Shown: positions 42,811 through 55,019, counted from the first letter of the stretch. The stretch: DNA of 64,000 nucleotides from JADHLJ01 sp038118725 (GCA_038118725.1 JAYOIK010000001.1:62001-126000); one strand, 5' to 3'. Numbers and translations are program-made. The notes: a model not told the origin generated them from the letters alone.

Positions 42811-43086
42811 ATGAATGAAGCCGAGGCGATCGAGGTTGGCCGCGAGGCGGTGATGGTGATGCTGACCATGTCGGTGCCCGTCATGGCCGTGGCGCTCGGT
42901 GTGGGTTTGATCATCTCGCTGTTTCAGGCGTTGACGCAGTTGCAGGAAATGACCCTGGTTTTCGTGCCCAAGATCATCGTGGTCTTCGTGGCCCTGGTGC
43001 TGATGATCCCCTTCATGTTCGCGACCCTGGCCGGGTTCATGGAACAGATCGCCGACCGAATGATAGGTTTGGCGGGAGGAGGATGA
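42811..43086 (+). CDS. fliQ: Flagellar export gate protein FliQ
   Basis: A 91-residue FliQ: two membrane helices (VMLTMSVPVMAVALGVGLIISLFQ; VVFVALVLMIPFMFATL) with the family QALTQLQEMTLVFVPK between them. The start at 42811 is chosen by family length; a GTG at 42796 is also in frame. Confidence 0.95.
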   Translation: MNEAEAIEVGREAVMVMLTMSVPVMAVALGVGLIISLFQALTQLQEMTLVFVPKIIVVFVALVLMIPFMFATLAGFMEQIADRMIGLAGGG

Positions 43087-43165
43087 GGACGATGGCGCGG
43101 CGCAAAACCGCCATCGTTTCGCGCCTTCCGGGCGTCATGTTCGCGCCCCGGTTCGTCGACGCGCC

Positions 43166-43933
43166 ATGCCGTTAGAGCAATATCTTCCCCTTCAGGCCTA
43201 TGCCTTTCTCGTGATCTTCACGCGGCTGGCGGGTACGGTGATGCTGCTGCCGGGCTTTGGCGAGGCATTCGCGCCAGAGCGGGTGCGTCTCCTCTTCGCG
43301 GTTCTGCTAACGATTGTCGCCGCGCCGTTGGTCGAGCCCTATATCCCGCCGGAACCGAAGAACGTGTTTGCGTTGTTCGCGCTCTTGGCCGGTGAGTTGC
43401 TGGTCGGTATCTATTTGGGGCTGATCTCGCGGATCATGTTGCTGACCTTGGATACCGCCGGGCGTTTCATCTCCACCAGTATCGGCATGGCGAACGCCCA
43501 GATTTTCAATCCCAGCATCGCCAACCAAGCCTCGATCCCGGGACTGATGCTGACCACAATGGGCATCATGGTGCTGTTCGCGACCAACATGCATCATTTC
43601 TTGATACTCGCGGTTATCGACAGCTACACGCTGTTCCCGGTCGGCAACCCCATGCCCTCGGGCGACGCGGCGCTGGTTATTGCCCGCATGGTCGGCGACA
43701 GTTTTCGGTTGGCGCTGCAACTCTCGGCGCCGTTTGTCGTCCTCAGCCTGGTATTTTTCATGGGATTGGGAATTCTCGCCCGCCTGATGCCGCAATTGCA
43801 GATATTTTTCGTGGGCCTTCCGATTCAGTTGGCGGGCGGCATGTTCCTGTTCGCCGCGTCGTTTACTGGTTTGTTCACGCTTTTCCTGGAATACTATGCC
43901 GAGGGCATTAACGCGTATATCGCGGGTGGCTGA
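43166..43933 (+). CDS. fliR: Flagellar export gate protein FliR
   Basis: A 255-residue FliR with six or more membrane helices. Recognisable segments are FTRLAGTVMLLPGFGEAFAPERVRL, LAGELLVGIYLGLISRIMLLTLDTAG and LARLMPQLQIFFVGLPIQLA. It follows fliQ by 79 bases. Confidence 0.95.
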   Translation: MPLEQYLPLQAYAFLVIFTRLAGTVMLLPGFGEAFAPERVRLLFAVLLTIVAAPLVEPYIPPEPKNVFALFALLAGELLVGIYLGLISRIMLLTLDTAGRFISTSIGMANAQIFNPSIANQASIPGLMLTTMGIMVLFATNMHHFLILAVIDSYTLFPVGNPMPSGDAALVIARMVGDSFRLALQLSAPFVVLSLVFFMGLGILARLMPQLQIFFVGLPIQLAGGMFLFAASFTGLFTLFLEYYAEGINAYIAGG

Positions 43934-43948
43934 GGCAAAGGCGGCGGC

Positions 43949-45022
43949 ATGTCGGACGATCAGGACGACTCACAAAAAACCGAGGAACCGACCCCGCATA
44001 AGCTGTCCGAGGCGCGGCAGAAGGGCAATGTGATCTCGTCCCAGGAGGTATCGAGTTTCGCGATCCTGCTCGGCGGCGCGTTGACCGCCGCGTTTCTGGG
44101 ACCCTTCATGGCCGAGAGGATTGCCAACGCGACGGGTTCCTTGTTGGCCAATGCGCACGCGATCAGCTTCGACGCGAAGAATGTCAGTGACGTCTTGCTG
44201 GACGTGTTGTTCGAGGTGTCGATCGGCATGGCCCCGATCGCGCTCTTGCTTGTGGTGCTCGGGGCGGGGGCCAAGCTCGTTGTGAGCGGGTTCCTGTTCA
44301 GCGGCGAGAACATGAAGCCCTCGCTCAGCAAATTGTCCCTGATCAAGGGGCTGAAGCGCATGTTCAGCCTCAAATCGCTGGTCGAGTTCGCCAAGGGGCT
44401 GCTCAAGCTCGCGATCGTCGGGACGATTGTCTATCTGCTCTCGGTACCCGCCGTGGATCAGGTCGAGGTGCTGATGCAAATGGATGTCGCCGCGGCCGCG
44501 GAGGAGACGCGCCTGATTCTGGTTCGGATGTTCTCCGGCGTGGTTGGCGTCATGGCGATCATCGCCGGGCTGGACTACATGTATCAACGCCATGAATACA
44601 TGAAACAAATGCGGATGACCAAGCAGGAGATCAAGGACGAGCACAAGCAGTCCGAAGGTGACCCGATGGTCAAGGGGCGTCTGCGGCAGATCCGGGCGGA
44701 GCGCGCGCGTTCTCGCATGATGGCGGCGGTGCCGACCGCCGATGTGGTCGTCACCAACCCGACGCATTTCGCGGTGGCGCTGAAATACGAGATCGATTCG
44801 ATGGGGGCTCCCAAAGTGGTTGCCAAGGGGGTCGATGAAGTTGCGTTCCGGATCCGCGAGGTCGCCAATGAGAACGACGTTCCGATCGTCGAGAACCCGC
44901 CGCTTGCCCGCGCGCTGTTTAGCGCCGCCGATATCGATGACGAGGTCCCGCCGGAACAATACAAGGCGGTCGCGGAGGTGATCAGCTATGTCTTCCAACT
45001 CAAGAACAAACCGCTCGGCTAG
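43949..45022 (+). CDS. flhB: Flagellar export switch protein FlhB
   Basis: A 357-residue FlhB. An N-terminal KTEEPTPHKLSEARQKGNV precedes four membrane helices, and the cytoplasmic domain contains the self-cleavage motif NPTH in VVVTNPTHFAVALKY. Cleavage there, triggered through FliK, switches export from hook to filament proteins. Normal length. cckA follows within 66 bases. Confidence 0.97.
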   Translation: MSDDQDDSQKTEEPTPHKLSEARQKGNVISSQEVSSFAILLGGALTAAFLGPFMAERIANATGSLLANAHAISFDAKNVSDVLLDVLFEVSIGMAPIALLLVVLGAGAKLVVSGFLFSGENMKPSLSKLSLIKGLKRMFSLKSLVEFAKGLLKLAIVGTIVYLLSVPAVDQVEVLMQMDVAAAAEETRLILVRMFSGVVGVMAIIAGLDYMYQRHEYMKQMRMTKQEIKDEHKQSEGDPMVKGRLRQIRAERARSRMMAAVPTADVVVTNPTHFAVALKYEIDSMGAPKVVAKGVDEVAFRIREVANENDVPIVENPPLARALFSAADIDDEVPPEQYKAVAEVISYVFQLKNKPLG

Positions 45023-45087
45023 TCCGGGGCAACGCCATCACGCGGTATCGGGCCTAGATGGCGCCATAGATTGACATCGCCTGGTGG

Positions 45088-47154
45088 TTGGCTTCGGGGC
45101 TCGCGGTCGCGTTGGCCGTCGTCCTATGGCGAGTGATGCATTTGTCCCGGGAGCTATCTCGCGCGACCGCTCCAGATGAGAGCTCGGCCGACACCGGCCC
45201 CAACACCGATACCGGCCCCAACACCGGCCCCGACACCGGCGATGTCGTCGATCTGTCCGGCGACACGGCAAGTCGGCCAGTTGGTTTCGATATTGATGAT
45301 TGGCCGCTTCCGGTTTGTGTTTTCACTCCCGAGGGACGCGTTGAGAGGGTGAACCGCGCCTTCATGGCATGGCATGGCGGCGCGGGGGTGAATGACCTTC
45401 CGGATAACCCGAAGGCGGTCGCGCGCCTACGGCTATTGATCTCGCGACTATCGCTCGCCGACGTGGATTTGGACGGCGCGTGGAGTGTCGAGGGGAGTGT
45501 CGTTGAACTGGAGGCGGATGACGGGCGGGTTGAATCTTTCATGGCGCGATTCTCCGCGGCGGACGGCAAAAGCGCGAAGCGGTTCTGCGTGCTCTCGCCG
45601 ATTTCCGATGATGGAGCCGCCGATCCCTTGAACGCGTTTATCGACGAAGCACCCTTCGGCGTGGCTCTGATCGAAGCCGACGGAAGAATATTGGCCGCCA
45701 ATCAGGCCATGACGCGACTAACCGGCGGCCCGGACGGGGGAAGCGGCGTTCTGAGCGGCCGTGATTTCTCGGCGCTTGTCCAAGCTTCGGATCGACCGAC
45801 ACTCGGCGCGTTGATTGCCGCCGCCCGTGCCGAGGGGAAAGCGGAAGGCGAATTGGCTCTCGCCAATATCGACGGCGAGGGACGCTTCGTCTCCGCCGTC
45901 CTTCACGACGCGACGGAGGGGGGGATGGGTGCACGTTCCGGCGCGATTGTTATCTACCTCGTGGATGTGTCCAGCCGACGCGAGCTCGAGGAACGCATGA
46001 TCCAGTCCCAGAAAATGCAAGCGGTCGGCCAATTGGCCGGGGGGATCGCCCATGACTTCAACAATCTGCTCACCGCCATGAGCGGGTTCTGCGATCTTCT
46101 CCTGACCCGCCACCGTTCCGGCGACCCGTCCTTCGCGGATATCATGCAAATCAGACAGAACGCGAACCGCGCGGCCAATCTGGTGCGACAGCTCTTGGCG
46201 TTTTCTCGACGGCAGGCCTTGAACGCCCGAGTCGTCGATGTGAGTGAAACCCTGGCGGATCTGTCGCATCTGCTGCGGCGCCTGATCGGCGCGGATATCG
46301 ATCTCAGGATAACCCATGGTCGCGGCCTGAAACCGGTCCTGGTTGATCAGAGCCAGCTGGAGCAAGTGTTGGTCAACCTGATTGTGAACGCGCGGGACGC
46401 CATGGACGGATCCGGCGTCATTCAGGTCAGGACCTACAATGTGCGGGTCGATCGCCCACTCCGGCGGCGCGATGAAACGGTGCCCGTGGGCGACTATGTC
46501 TTGATCGAGGTCGGCGATTCGGGGGCCGGCGTCCCGGAGGAGAATCTCGATCGTGTCTTCGAGCCGTTCTTCTCGACGAAGGAGGTCGGGGCCGGCACCG
46601 GGCTTGGATTGTCCACGGTCTATGGCATCGTCAAGCAAACCAACGGCTTCGTTTTCTTGGAAAGTGTCGTTGGGGAGGGCGCGACCTTCTCGATCTACCT
46701 GCCGGCGCATGACGGTAGGGCCGATCCCGACCTGGAACCCGTCGCGTCCTCGGCGAAGGGGGGCGAGGCGGAGGGTGATCTTACCGGTGTCGGGACGATC
46801 CTCTTGGTTGAGGACGAGGATCCGGTTCGTCTTTTCGCCGCCCGGGCGCTTAGGGGCAAGGGCTATACGGTGCTCGAGGCCCGCACGGGAGAGATCGCGG
46901 TTTCCATGATGCGTGACGGGAAGGAACGGATTGATCTGTTGATCACCGATGTCATGATGCCGGGAATGGACGGTCCCAGCCTGATCCGGGAGCTTCGCGA
47001 CATCGAGGTCGAGGTGCCGGTAATCTGTATCTCCGGATATTCCAAGGATGCCCTGCGGCAGCGAATCAGCGAGGATGAGGCGGTTCATTTTCTGCCCAAG
47101 CCCTTCAGCTTGAAGCAACTGGCCGCGAAGGCGCGGGATGTGTTGAGCGGCTGA
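45088..47154 (+). CDS. cckA: CckA-type hybrid histidine kinase
   Basis: A 688-residue protein from a TTG at 45088. One membrane helix is followed by an acidic linker with DTGPNTDTGPNTGP repeats, PAS-like regions (about 70-290), the HisKA box GQLAGGIAHDFNNLL (His 322), HATPase motifs (NLIVNARDAMDGS, GDSGAGVP, GAGTGLGLSTVYGIV) and a receiver domain (LLVEDEDPVRLF, Asp 621 in TDVMMPGMDGP, PKPFS). The order and wording match CckA, which controls CtrA through ChpT. An ATG at 45058 is in frame but followed by TAG at codon 4, so the start is unsettled. Confidence 0.85.
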   Translation: MASGLAVALAVVLWRVMHLSRELSRATAPDESSADTGPNTDTGPNTGPDTGDVVDLSGDTASRPVGFDIDDWPLPVCVFTPEGRVERVNRAFMAWHGGAGVNDLPDNPKAVARLRLLISRLSLADVDLDGAWSVEGSVVELEADDGRVESFMARFSAADGKSAKRFCVLSPISDDGAADPLNAFIDEAPFGVALIEADGRILAANQAMTRLTGGPDGGSGVLSGRDFSALVQASDRPTLGALIAAARAEGKAEGELALANIDGEGRFVSAVLHDATEGGMGARSGAIVIYLVDVSSRRELEERMIQSQKMQAVGQLAGGIAHDFNNLLTAMSGFCDLLLTRHRSGDPSFADIMQIRQNANRAANLVRQLLAFSRRQALNARVVDVSETLADLSHLLRRLIGADIDLRITHGRGLKPVLVDQSQLEQVLVNLIVNARDAMDGSGVIQVRTYNVRVDRPLRRRDETVPVGDYVLIEVGDSGAGVPEENLDRVFEPFFSTKEVGAGTGLGLSTVYGIVKQTNGFVFLESVVGEGATFSIYLPAHDGRADPDLEPVASSAKGGEAEGDLTGVGTILLVEDEDPVRLFAARALRGKGYTVLEARTGEIAVSMMRDGKERIDLLITDVMMPGMDGPSLIRELRDIEVEVPVICISGYSKDALRQRISEDEAVHFLPKPFSLKQLAAKARDVLSG

Positions 47155-47275
47155 ACATTGGACGGAGCCGCCTACGCATCACTAAACCTAGGATTTCCTT
47201 GGAAAGCGCCTACAGGATCTAGGGTGGTGCTCAACAAATTGCGAATCGCGATCAGCGAATCCTCTATTTCGACGA

Positions 47276-47325
47276 GAACAAACCGAGAAAATAACACTTG
47301 TTGATGTGAACAAACATGGTACATT
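47276..47325 (+). promoter_or_regulatory. recA promoter with LexA-box-like sites
   Basis: GAAC-N7-GAAA at 47276-47290 has 7 of 8 bases of the alphaproteobacterial SOS box (GAAC-N7-GAAC); a weaker GAAC-N7-GTAC is at 47308-47322. They flank or overlap a possible promoter, TTGTTG at 47298 and TACATT at 47320 (16-base spacer). The rest of the 325-bp gap from 47155 shows no gene. Confidence 0.45.
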
Positions 47326-47479
47326 GATGCTTGAAGCGATTGACGGCGGACACGGGTCACGAGCCCGAAATGCCCTGGATCAAGCGGTTTATCGGACGGT
47401 TCAAGCCGGGGATTGACCTCGATGCGCGGTTCCAACCGCGTTGATACCTGCCAGTGCGTGTGAGATATGGAGGCTGAGA

Positions 47480-48568
47480 ATGTCGGTTACACCCCTTAGA
47501 GTTGTGGATCGGGATCCCATGGATAAGTCCAAGGCACTAGAAGCGGCGCTCGGCCAAATTGACAAGGCCTTCGGCAAGGGCTCCGTGATGAAGCTCGGTC
47601 AGCGCCAGTCGGCGATCGATATCGAGGCGATTTCCACGGGCTCGCTTGGCCTGGATATCGGCCTCGGCATTGGTGGTTTGCCCAAGGGCCGGGTCGTGGA
47701 GATCTATGGTCCAGAAAGCTCGGGCAAGACCACCCTGGCCTTGCATGTGATCGCCGAGGCCCAGAAGAAGGGCGGGATTTGTGCGTTCGTCGACGCCGAG
47801 CACGCGCTTGATCCCGGTTATGCGCGCAAGCTTGGCGTGGATATCGACGAGATGTTGATCTCTCAGCCCGACGCCGGTGAGCAGGCCCTGGAAATCGCCG
47901 ACACGCTGGTGCGGTCCGGCGCCATCGACGTGCTGGTTGTCGACTCGGTCGCCGCCCTGGTGCCTCGGGCCGAGCTCGAGGGGGAGATGGGCGACAGTCA
48001 TGTCGGCCTTCAGGCCAGGTTGATGAGCCAAGCCTTGCGCAAGTTGACCTCGTCGATTTCCAAATCCAATTGCCTGGTGATCTTCATCAACCAGATCCGC
48101 CTTAAGATCGGCGTGATGTTCGGCAGTCCCGAGACCACCAGCGGCGGCAACGCCCTGAAGTTCTACGCCTCGGTGCGCTTGGATATCCGTCGGATCGGCG
48201 CGATCAAGGATCGAGACGAGGTGGTCGGCAATCAAACCCGGGTGAAGGTGGTCAAGAACAAGATGGCGCCGCCGTTCCGGGTGATCGAGTTCGATATCAT
48301 GTACGGCGAGGGCGTCTCGAAGACCGGCGAGCTGTTGGATCTCGGTGTCAATGCGGGGATCGTCGAAAAGTCAGGATCGTGGTTCAGCTATAGTGGCGAG
48401 CGCATCGGTCAGGGCCGGGAGAACGCCAAGACCTTCCTGCGCGAGCATCCGGAAATGGCGGACGCGATCGAAGCCGCGATCCGCAAGAACGCCGGTCTGG
48501 TCGCCGACGCCATGATGGCTGGTCCGGACCCGGCGACCGAGCAAGACGATGCAGGCGAGGGGCTCTGA
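47480..48568 (+). CDS. recA: Recombinase RecA
   Basis: A 362-residue RecA. It has the P-loop GPESSGKTT, DAEHALDP, the L1/L2 regions and NQIRLKIGVMFGSPETTSGGNALKFYAS. The start at 47480 follows GGAGG; a second ATG at 47519 (MDKSK) gives the shorter form used in many bacteria. It performs homologous strand exchange and activates LexA cleavage. Confidence 0.98.
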   Translation: MSVTPLRVVDRDPMDKSKALEAALGQIDKAFGKGSVMKLGQRQSAIDIEAISTGSLGLDIGLGIGGLPKGRVVEIYGPESSGKTTLALHVIAEAQKKGGICAFVDAEHALDPGYARKLGVDIDEMLISQPDAGEQALEIADTLVRSGAIDVLVVDSVAALVPRAELEGEMGDSHVGLQARLMSQALRKLTSSISKSNCLVIFINQIRLKIGVMFGSPETTSGGNALKFYASVRLDIRRIGAIKDRDEVVGNQTRVKVVKNKMAPPFRVIEFDIMYGEGVSKTGELLDLGVNAGIVEKSGSWFSYSGERIGQGRENAKTFLREHPEMADAIEAAIRKNAGLVADAMMAGPDPATEQDDAGEGL

Positions 48569-48782
48569 GCGGACCAGGGTGTCGTTCCGGGCTTCCGCCG
48601 ACGAAAGCCGAGATAACAACGCCGAGGTCACTAGGCGCGCCAACAAATGGGCGATGCCGTCGGGAGCGCCGGCGGCTCGTCTGGACTTGAGCGCGGCTAA
48701 CCAGTAAAACCCGTCTCCGCCGAGGCGCGCGGGCGTTGAGCTGTCCGCTTGGCTAGGGGCCCGGCTAGGGGATGGCAGGATC

Positions 48783-51452
<2,670 letters not shown>

Positions 51453-51562
51453 ACCGGGGGCGCGACAACGTCCATGGTAGAGAGCTAACTGGGACATGAA
51501 ACTAATGGGCCGTCGGGCTGGTTTCCACGCGCGGCGGCGATCGGATAATCAAGGGAGTTCCG

Positions 51563-52423
51563 ATGAGTGAGCAAAAACGGTTCGGTGGAACCGATTCCTA
51601 TATCGCCACCGAGGATCTGATGGTCGCGGTGAATGCCGCGGTGACCCTGGAACGGCCCTTGCTGGTGAAGGGAGAACCGGGAACCGGCAAGACCGTCCTG
51701 GCCCATGAAGTCGCGGCGGCGCTCGGAATGCCCCTGATCGAATGGCATATCAAATCCACCACCAAGGCCCAGCAGGGGCTGTACGAGTACGACGCGGTCT
51801 CGCGCCTGCGCGACAGCCAGCTCGGCGACGAGCGGGTGAAGGATATCTCCAACTACATCCAGCGCGGCAAGCTCTGGGACGCGTTTACCGCCGAGGAACA
51901 GGTCGTGCTTTTGATCGACGAGATCGACAAGGCGGATATCGAGTTTCCGAACGATCTGCTGCTCGAGCTCGATCGCATGGAGTTCTTCGTTTACGAAACC
52001 AAGGAGCGGGTCAAGGCGACCCGGCGCCCGATCGTCATCATCACCTCGAACAATGAGAAAGAGCTTCCAGACGCGTTCCTACGTCGATGCTTCTTCCATT
52101 ACATTCGCTTCCCGGACGCCGAGACCATGGAACAGATTGTCCATGTTCATCACCCGGATTTGAAGAAGGAACTCCTGCACGAGGCGCTTTCGGCCTTCTT
52201 CGAGGTGCGCGAGGTCCCAGGCCTGAAGAAAAAGCCCTCGACATCGGAGCTGTTGGATTGGATCAAGCTTCTGGTTGTCGAGGACATCCCGCCCGAGGCG
52301 CTGAAGCTGAAGGACAAGAAGGACATCATTCCGCCGCTTTATGGCGCCCTGCTGAAGAACGAGCAGGATGTCCATCTTTTCGAACGGCTCGCGTTCCTGG
52401 CGCGCCGGGAGAGCAGGAGCTAG
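51563..52423 (+). CDS. MoxR-family AAA+ ATPase
   Basis: A 286-residue MoxR-type ATPase. Walker A is GEPGTGKTV, Walker B is VLLIDEIDKAD, sensor region IVIITSNNEKELPDAFLRRC. These ATPases act as metal- or cofactor-insertion or complex-assembly chaperones together with VWA proteins; the CoxE-like VWA gene lies 513 bases downstream. The start follows AAGGGAG. Confidence 0.92.
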   Translation: MSEQKRFGGTDSYIATEDLMVAVNAAVTLERPLLVKGEPGTGKTVLAHEVAAALGMPLIEWHIKSTTKAQQGLYEYDAVSRLRDSQLGDERVKDISNYIQRGKLWDAFTAEEQVVLLIDEIDKADIEFPNDLLLELDRMEFFVYETKERVKATRRPIVIITSNNEKELPDAFLRRCFFHYIRFPDAETMEQIVHVHHPDLKKELLHEALSAFFEVREVPGLKKKPSTSELLDWIKLLVVEDIPPEALKLKDKKDIIPPLYGALLKNEQDVHLFERLAFLARRESRS

Positions 52424-52430
52424 CGGCGAT

Positions 52431-52832
52431 ATGCGGACAGCCCGCGCATATCGGCGGTCCCATCCGGGGCGTCTCGCGGCGCTCTCGATGGCCGGTCTGC
52501 TGTTGTTCGGGGCGCCCGCGTCGGCGGGTGGGTTCGCGGAAAAGGCCAGGACGGAACTCGAGGCCTTGGGGACCCATGCCGGCTACATCGTCGCGACCAT
52601 CGGCCCCTGCGGCGGCAATGACGCCGAGATCGAGTACTTCACCGGCCAGGTGCGCAAGATGCTGATAGGTATTGGTGGAGACGACGCCGATTTTGCTATC
52701 GTGCAAGCGGCGATGGCCAAGGGCCGCGCCGCCGCGCAACCCCAGGGCCGCGACTGCACCGACGAGGGTGGCATGGCCTTGGCGACAAAGCTGGTCGTCC
52801 TGCGGGACGCGATACGCGAGGCCGGCGAATAG
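52431..52832 (+). CDS. Small secreted protein between MoxR and VWA genes
   Basis: A 133-residue protein with a signal peptide (LAALSMAGLLLFGAPASAGG). The mature part is about 100 residues, mostly helical, with two cysteines (GPCGGN and GRDCTDEGG) that could form a disulfide. I do not recognise a family. It starts 8 bases after the ATPase stop. It may be a periplasmic target or partner of the MoxR/VWA pair. Confidence 0.65.
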   Translation: MRTARAYRRSHPGRLAALSMAGLLLFGAPASAGGFAEKARTELEALGTHAGYIVATIGPCGGNDAEIEYFTGQVRKMLIGIGGDDADFAIVQAAMAKGRAAAQPQGRDCTDEGGMALATKLVVLRDAIREAGE

Positions 52833-52858
52833 CGGGTATCCTGGCGTCGAAAGGCGCC

Positions 52859-52918
52859 AGGACGCCCAATGGGATACCAAGTGAGATGTCCATTGAGATG
52901 CCCAGTGGGACGCCAAGC
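52859..52918 (+). repeat. Five degenerate 12-bp tandem repeats
   Basis: Units AGGACGCCCAAT, GGGATACCAAGT, GAGATGTCCATT, GAGATGCCCAGT and GGGACGCCAAGC follow each other in the gap before the VWA gene. The 12-bp period is clear; the units differ at 3-5 positions. Confidence 0.7.
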
Positions 52919-52936
52919 GGAAGGTAGGACCGGATA

Positions 52937-54115
52937 ATGTTCACGACGTTCTTCTACTCGCTCAAGAAGGCCGAGATTCCGGTCTCGTTGAAGGAATACC
53001 TCACGCTTCTGGAAGCGGTGAAGCAGGGGGTTCCCGACTATTCCATCGACAATTTCTACTTCCTCTCGCGCGCTACCCTGGTCAAGGACGAACGGCACAT
53101 CGACCGCTTTGATCAGGTCTTCGGTCAGGTCTTCAAGGGGTTGGAACTGCTGGACGAATTGTTCGGCAAGGACATTCCCGAGGAGTGGTTGCGCTCGATG
53201 GCCGAGCTGCACCTCACCGATGAGGAAAAGGCCCAGATCGAGGCCATGGGCGGCTGGGAAGAGTTGATGGAGACGCTGAAGAAGCGGCTTGAGGAACAGA
53301 AGGGCCGTCACCAGGGCGGCAACAAATGGATCGGGACCGGCGGCAAGTCGCCCTTCGGCGCCGACGGCTATAATCCCAAGGGCGTGCGCATCGGTCAGCA
53401 GGAAGGTCGCAACCGCCGCGCCGTGAAGGTCTGGGACAAGCGCGAGTACAAGAATCTCGACGACACGGTCGAGATCGGCACCCGGAACATCAAGATCGCG
53501 CTGCGCAAACTGCGCCGCTTCGCCCGCGAGGGCGTGCCCGACCAATTGGACCTGCCGGATACCATCACCTCGACGGCGCGCAACGGCGGATATCTGGATC
53601 TCAAGATGGTGCCCGAGCGCCGCAACGTGGTGAACGTACTCCTGTTCTTCGATGTCGGCGGCTCGATGGACCCCTATGTGAAACTGACCGAGGAGTTGTT
53701 CTCGGCGGCGCGCAGCGAGTTCAAGCATCTCGAATATTTCTACTTCCACAACTGCCCCTATGAAGGGCTCTGGAAGGACAATCGGCGCCGTCATATCGAG
53801 AAGATCCCGACCTGGGAGGTGCTGAACACCTACGGTGCCAACTACAAATGCATTTTCGTCGGTGATGCCTCGATGAGTCCCTACGAGATCACCGTCGCGG
53901 GCGGTAGCGTGGAGCATATGAACCCCGAACCGGGCGCGGTTTGGATTCAGCGCTTCCAGAGCCATTTCTCGCGCTGTGTCTGGCTTAACCCGACCCAGGA
54001 AAAATACTGGCGCTACACAAGGTCGATCGAAATGGTCGAGGAACTGCTCGACGGTAATATGTTCCCGCTGACCATTGGCGGCCTGGATGACGCGATCAAG
54101 GAACTGAAGTCTTGA
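52937..54115 (+). CDS. CoxE-like VWA domain protein
   Basis: A 392-residue protein. The N-terminal half is helical (FFYSLKKAEIPVSLKEYLTLLEAV). The C-terminal VWA domain carries the metal site in FFDVGGSMDPYVKLTEELFSAA, the D-x-G-x-S form usual in CoxE-like proteins. Such proteins act with MoxR ATPases. Its stop overlaps the next start (TTGA). Confidence 0.88.
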   Translation: MFTTFFYSLKKAEIPVSLKEYLTLLEAVKQGVPDYSIDNFYFLSRATLVKDERHIDRFDQVFGQVFKGLELLDELFGKDIPEEWLRSMAELHLTDEEKAQIEAMGGWEELMETLKKRLEEQKGRHQGGNKWIGTGGKSPFGADGYNPKGVRIGQQEGRNRRAVKVWDKREYKNLDDTVEIGTRNIKIALRKLRRFAREGVPDQLDLPDTITSTARNGGYLDLKMVPERRNVVNVLLFFDVGGSMDPYVKLTEELFSAARSEFKHLEYFYFHNCPYEGLWKDNRRRHIEKIPTWEVLNTYGANYKCIFVGDASMSPYEITVAGGSVEHMNPEPGAVWIQRFQSHFSRCVWLNPTQEKYWRYTRSIEMVEELLDGNMFPLTIGGLDDAIKELKS

Positions 54116-54960
54116 GCGTCCGGTCGCTTGATCCTCGCGAACATCCGTTTCGCGCCGATCTCGCGGCCTCCTATCTTGAGGGCAAGGTCGACGCGCCGCG
54201 CTTCGTCGATGGCGAGATGCATAAGGTCGCGGTCGGGGTGCTGCCACTCCACCGCGAACCCGACGCGGGTAGTGGCCGGGATAGCGAACTGCTCTTCGGA
54301 GAGCGCTTCATGGTCTATGACCATGCTTGCGATTGGGTCTGGGGCCAGAACCAGACCGACGGCTATGTCGGCTACGCCCTGGCCGAGGCGTTGTCGCCGG
54401 ATGACGGCGCGCCGACTCATGAAATCGTGGTCCCGCGAACCCATGCCTTTGAGAAACCGGATCTGAAGACCCGACCGGTCGCGTTGCTGCATATGACGAG
54501 CCGGGTCGAGGTGGATGACGAAGCGGGAGACTATTGCCGCGTCGATGCTGGCGGCTGGGTGCCCCGACGGCATCTGGCGAGGATTGGCCAGGCCGATACC
54601 GACATTGTCGAGACGGCGCGACGCTTCATGCACACGCCCTATCTCTGGGGAGGAAGGTCAAGCCTTGGCATGGATTGCTCGGCCCTGGTGCAGTTCGCGC
54701 TGATACGGGCCGGTCGCTCGGCGCCGCGCGATAGTGACCAACAGGAACGTTCCATCGGCGCCGTGGTCGATGGCGGCGTCGAGGCGGCGGTTCCGGGCGA
54801 CTTGCTGTACCTCAAGGGTCACGTGGTCATGCTCGCCGAGCCGAACAGCGTCATCCACGCCAACGCCCACCACATGGCCGTCGCCGAGGAGCCCTTGGGC
54901 GGGTTTCTGGAGCGAATGACGGGGCTTGGACTGGCGGTGACGACGGTGCGGCGGGTTTGA
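54112..54960 (+). CDS. NlpC/P60 family hydrolase
   Basis: A 282-residue C40 peptidase. Two SH3-like regions (about 40-165) precede the NlpC/P60 domain, with the catalytic Cys in LGMDCSALVQFAL, the His in YLKGHVVMLAE and a third polar residue in VIHANAHHMAV. No signal peptide, so it likely acts in the cytoplasm on recycled muropeptides. Start TTG at 54112. Confidence 0.85.
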   Translation: MSVRSLDPREHPFRADLAASYLEGKVDAPRFVDGEMHKVAVGVLPLHREPDAGSGRDSELLFGERFMVYDHACDWVWGQNQTDGYVGYALAEALSPDDGAPTHEIVVPRTHAFEKPDLKTRPVALLHMTSRVEVDDEAGDYCRVDAGGWVPRRHLARIGQADTDIVETARRFMHTPYLWGGRSSLGMDCSALVQFALIRAGRSAPRDSDQQERSIGAVVDGGVEAAVPGDLLYLKGHVVMLAEPNSVIHANAHHMAVAEEPLGGFLERMTGLGLAVTTVRRV

Positions 54961-55019
54961 ACCGTTGTTCCGGGAGAGAGGGCCAGCACGGCCACAAATG
55001 TTCTCGACCAATCCCGCCG

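Noticed and set aside
20357..47154. TAG recoded as an amino acid
   Set aside because: Two genes have in-frame TAG, but many intact genes in the window end in TAG (for example flgH and flaF copy 2), so global recoding does not fit.
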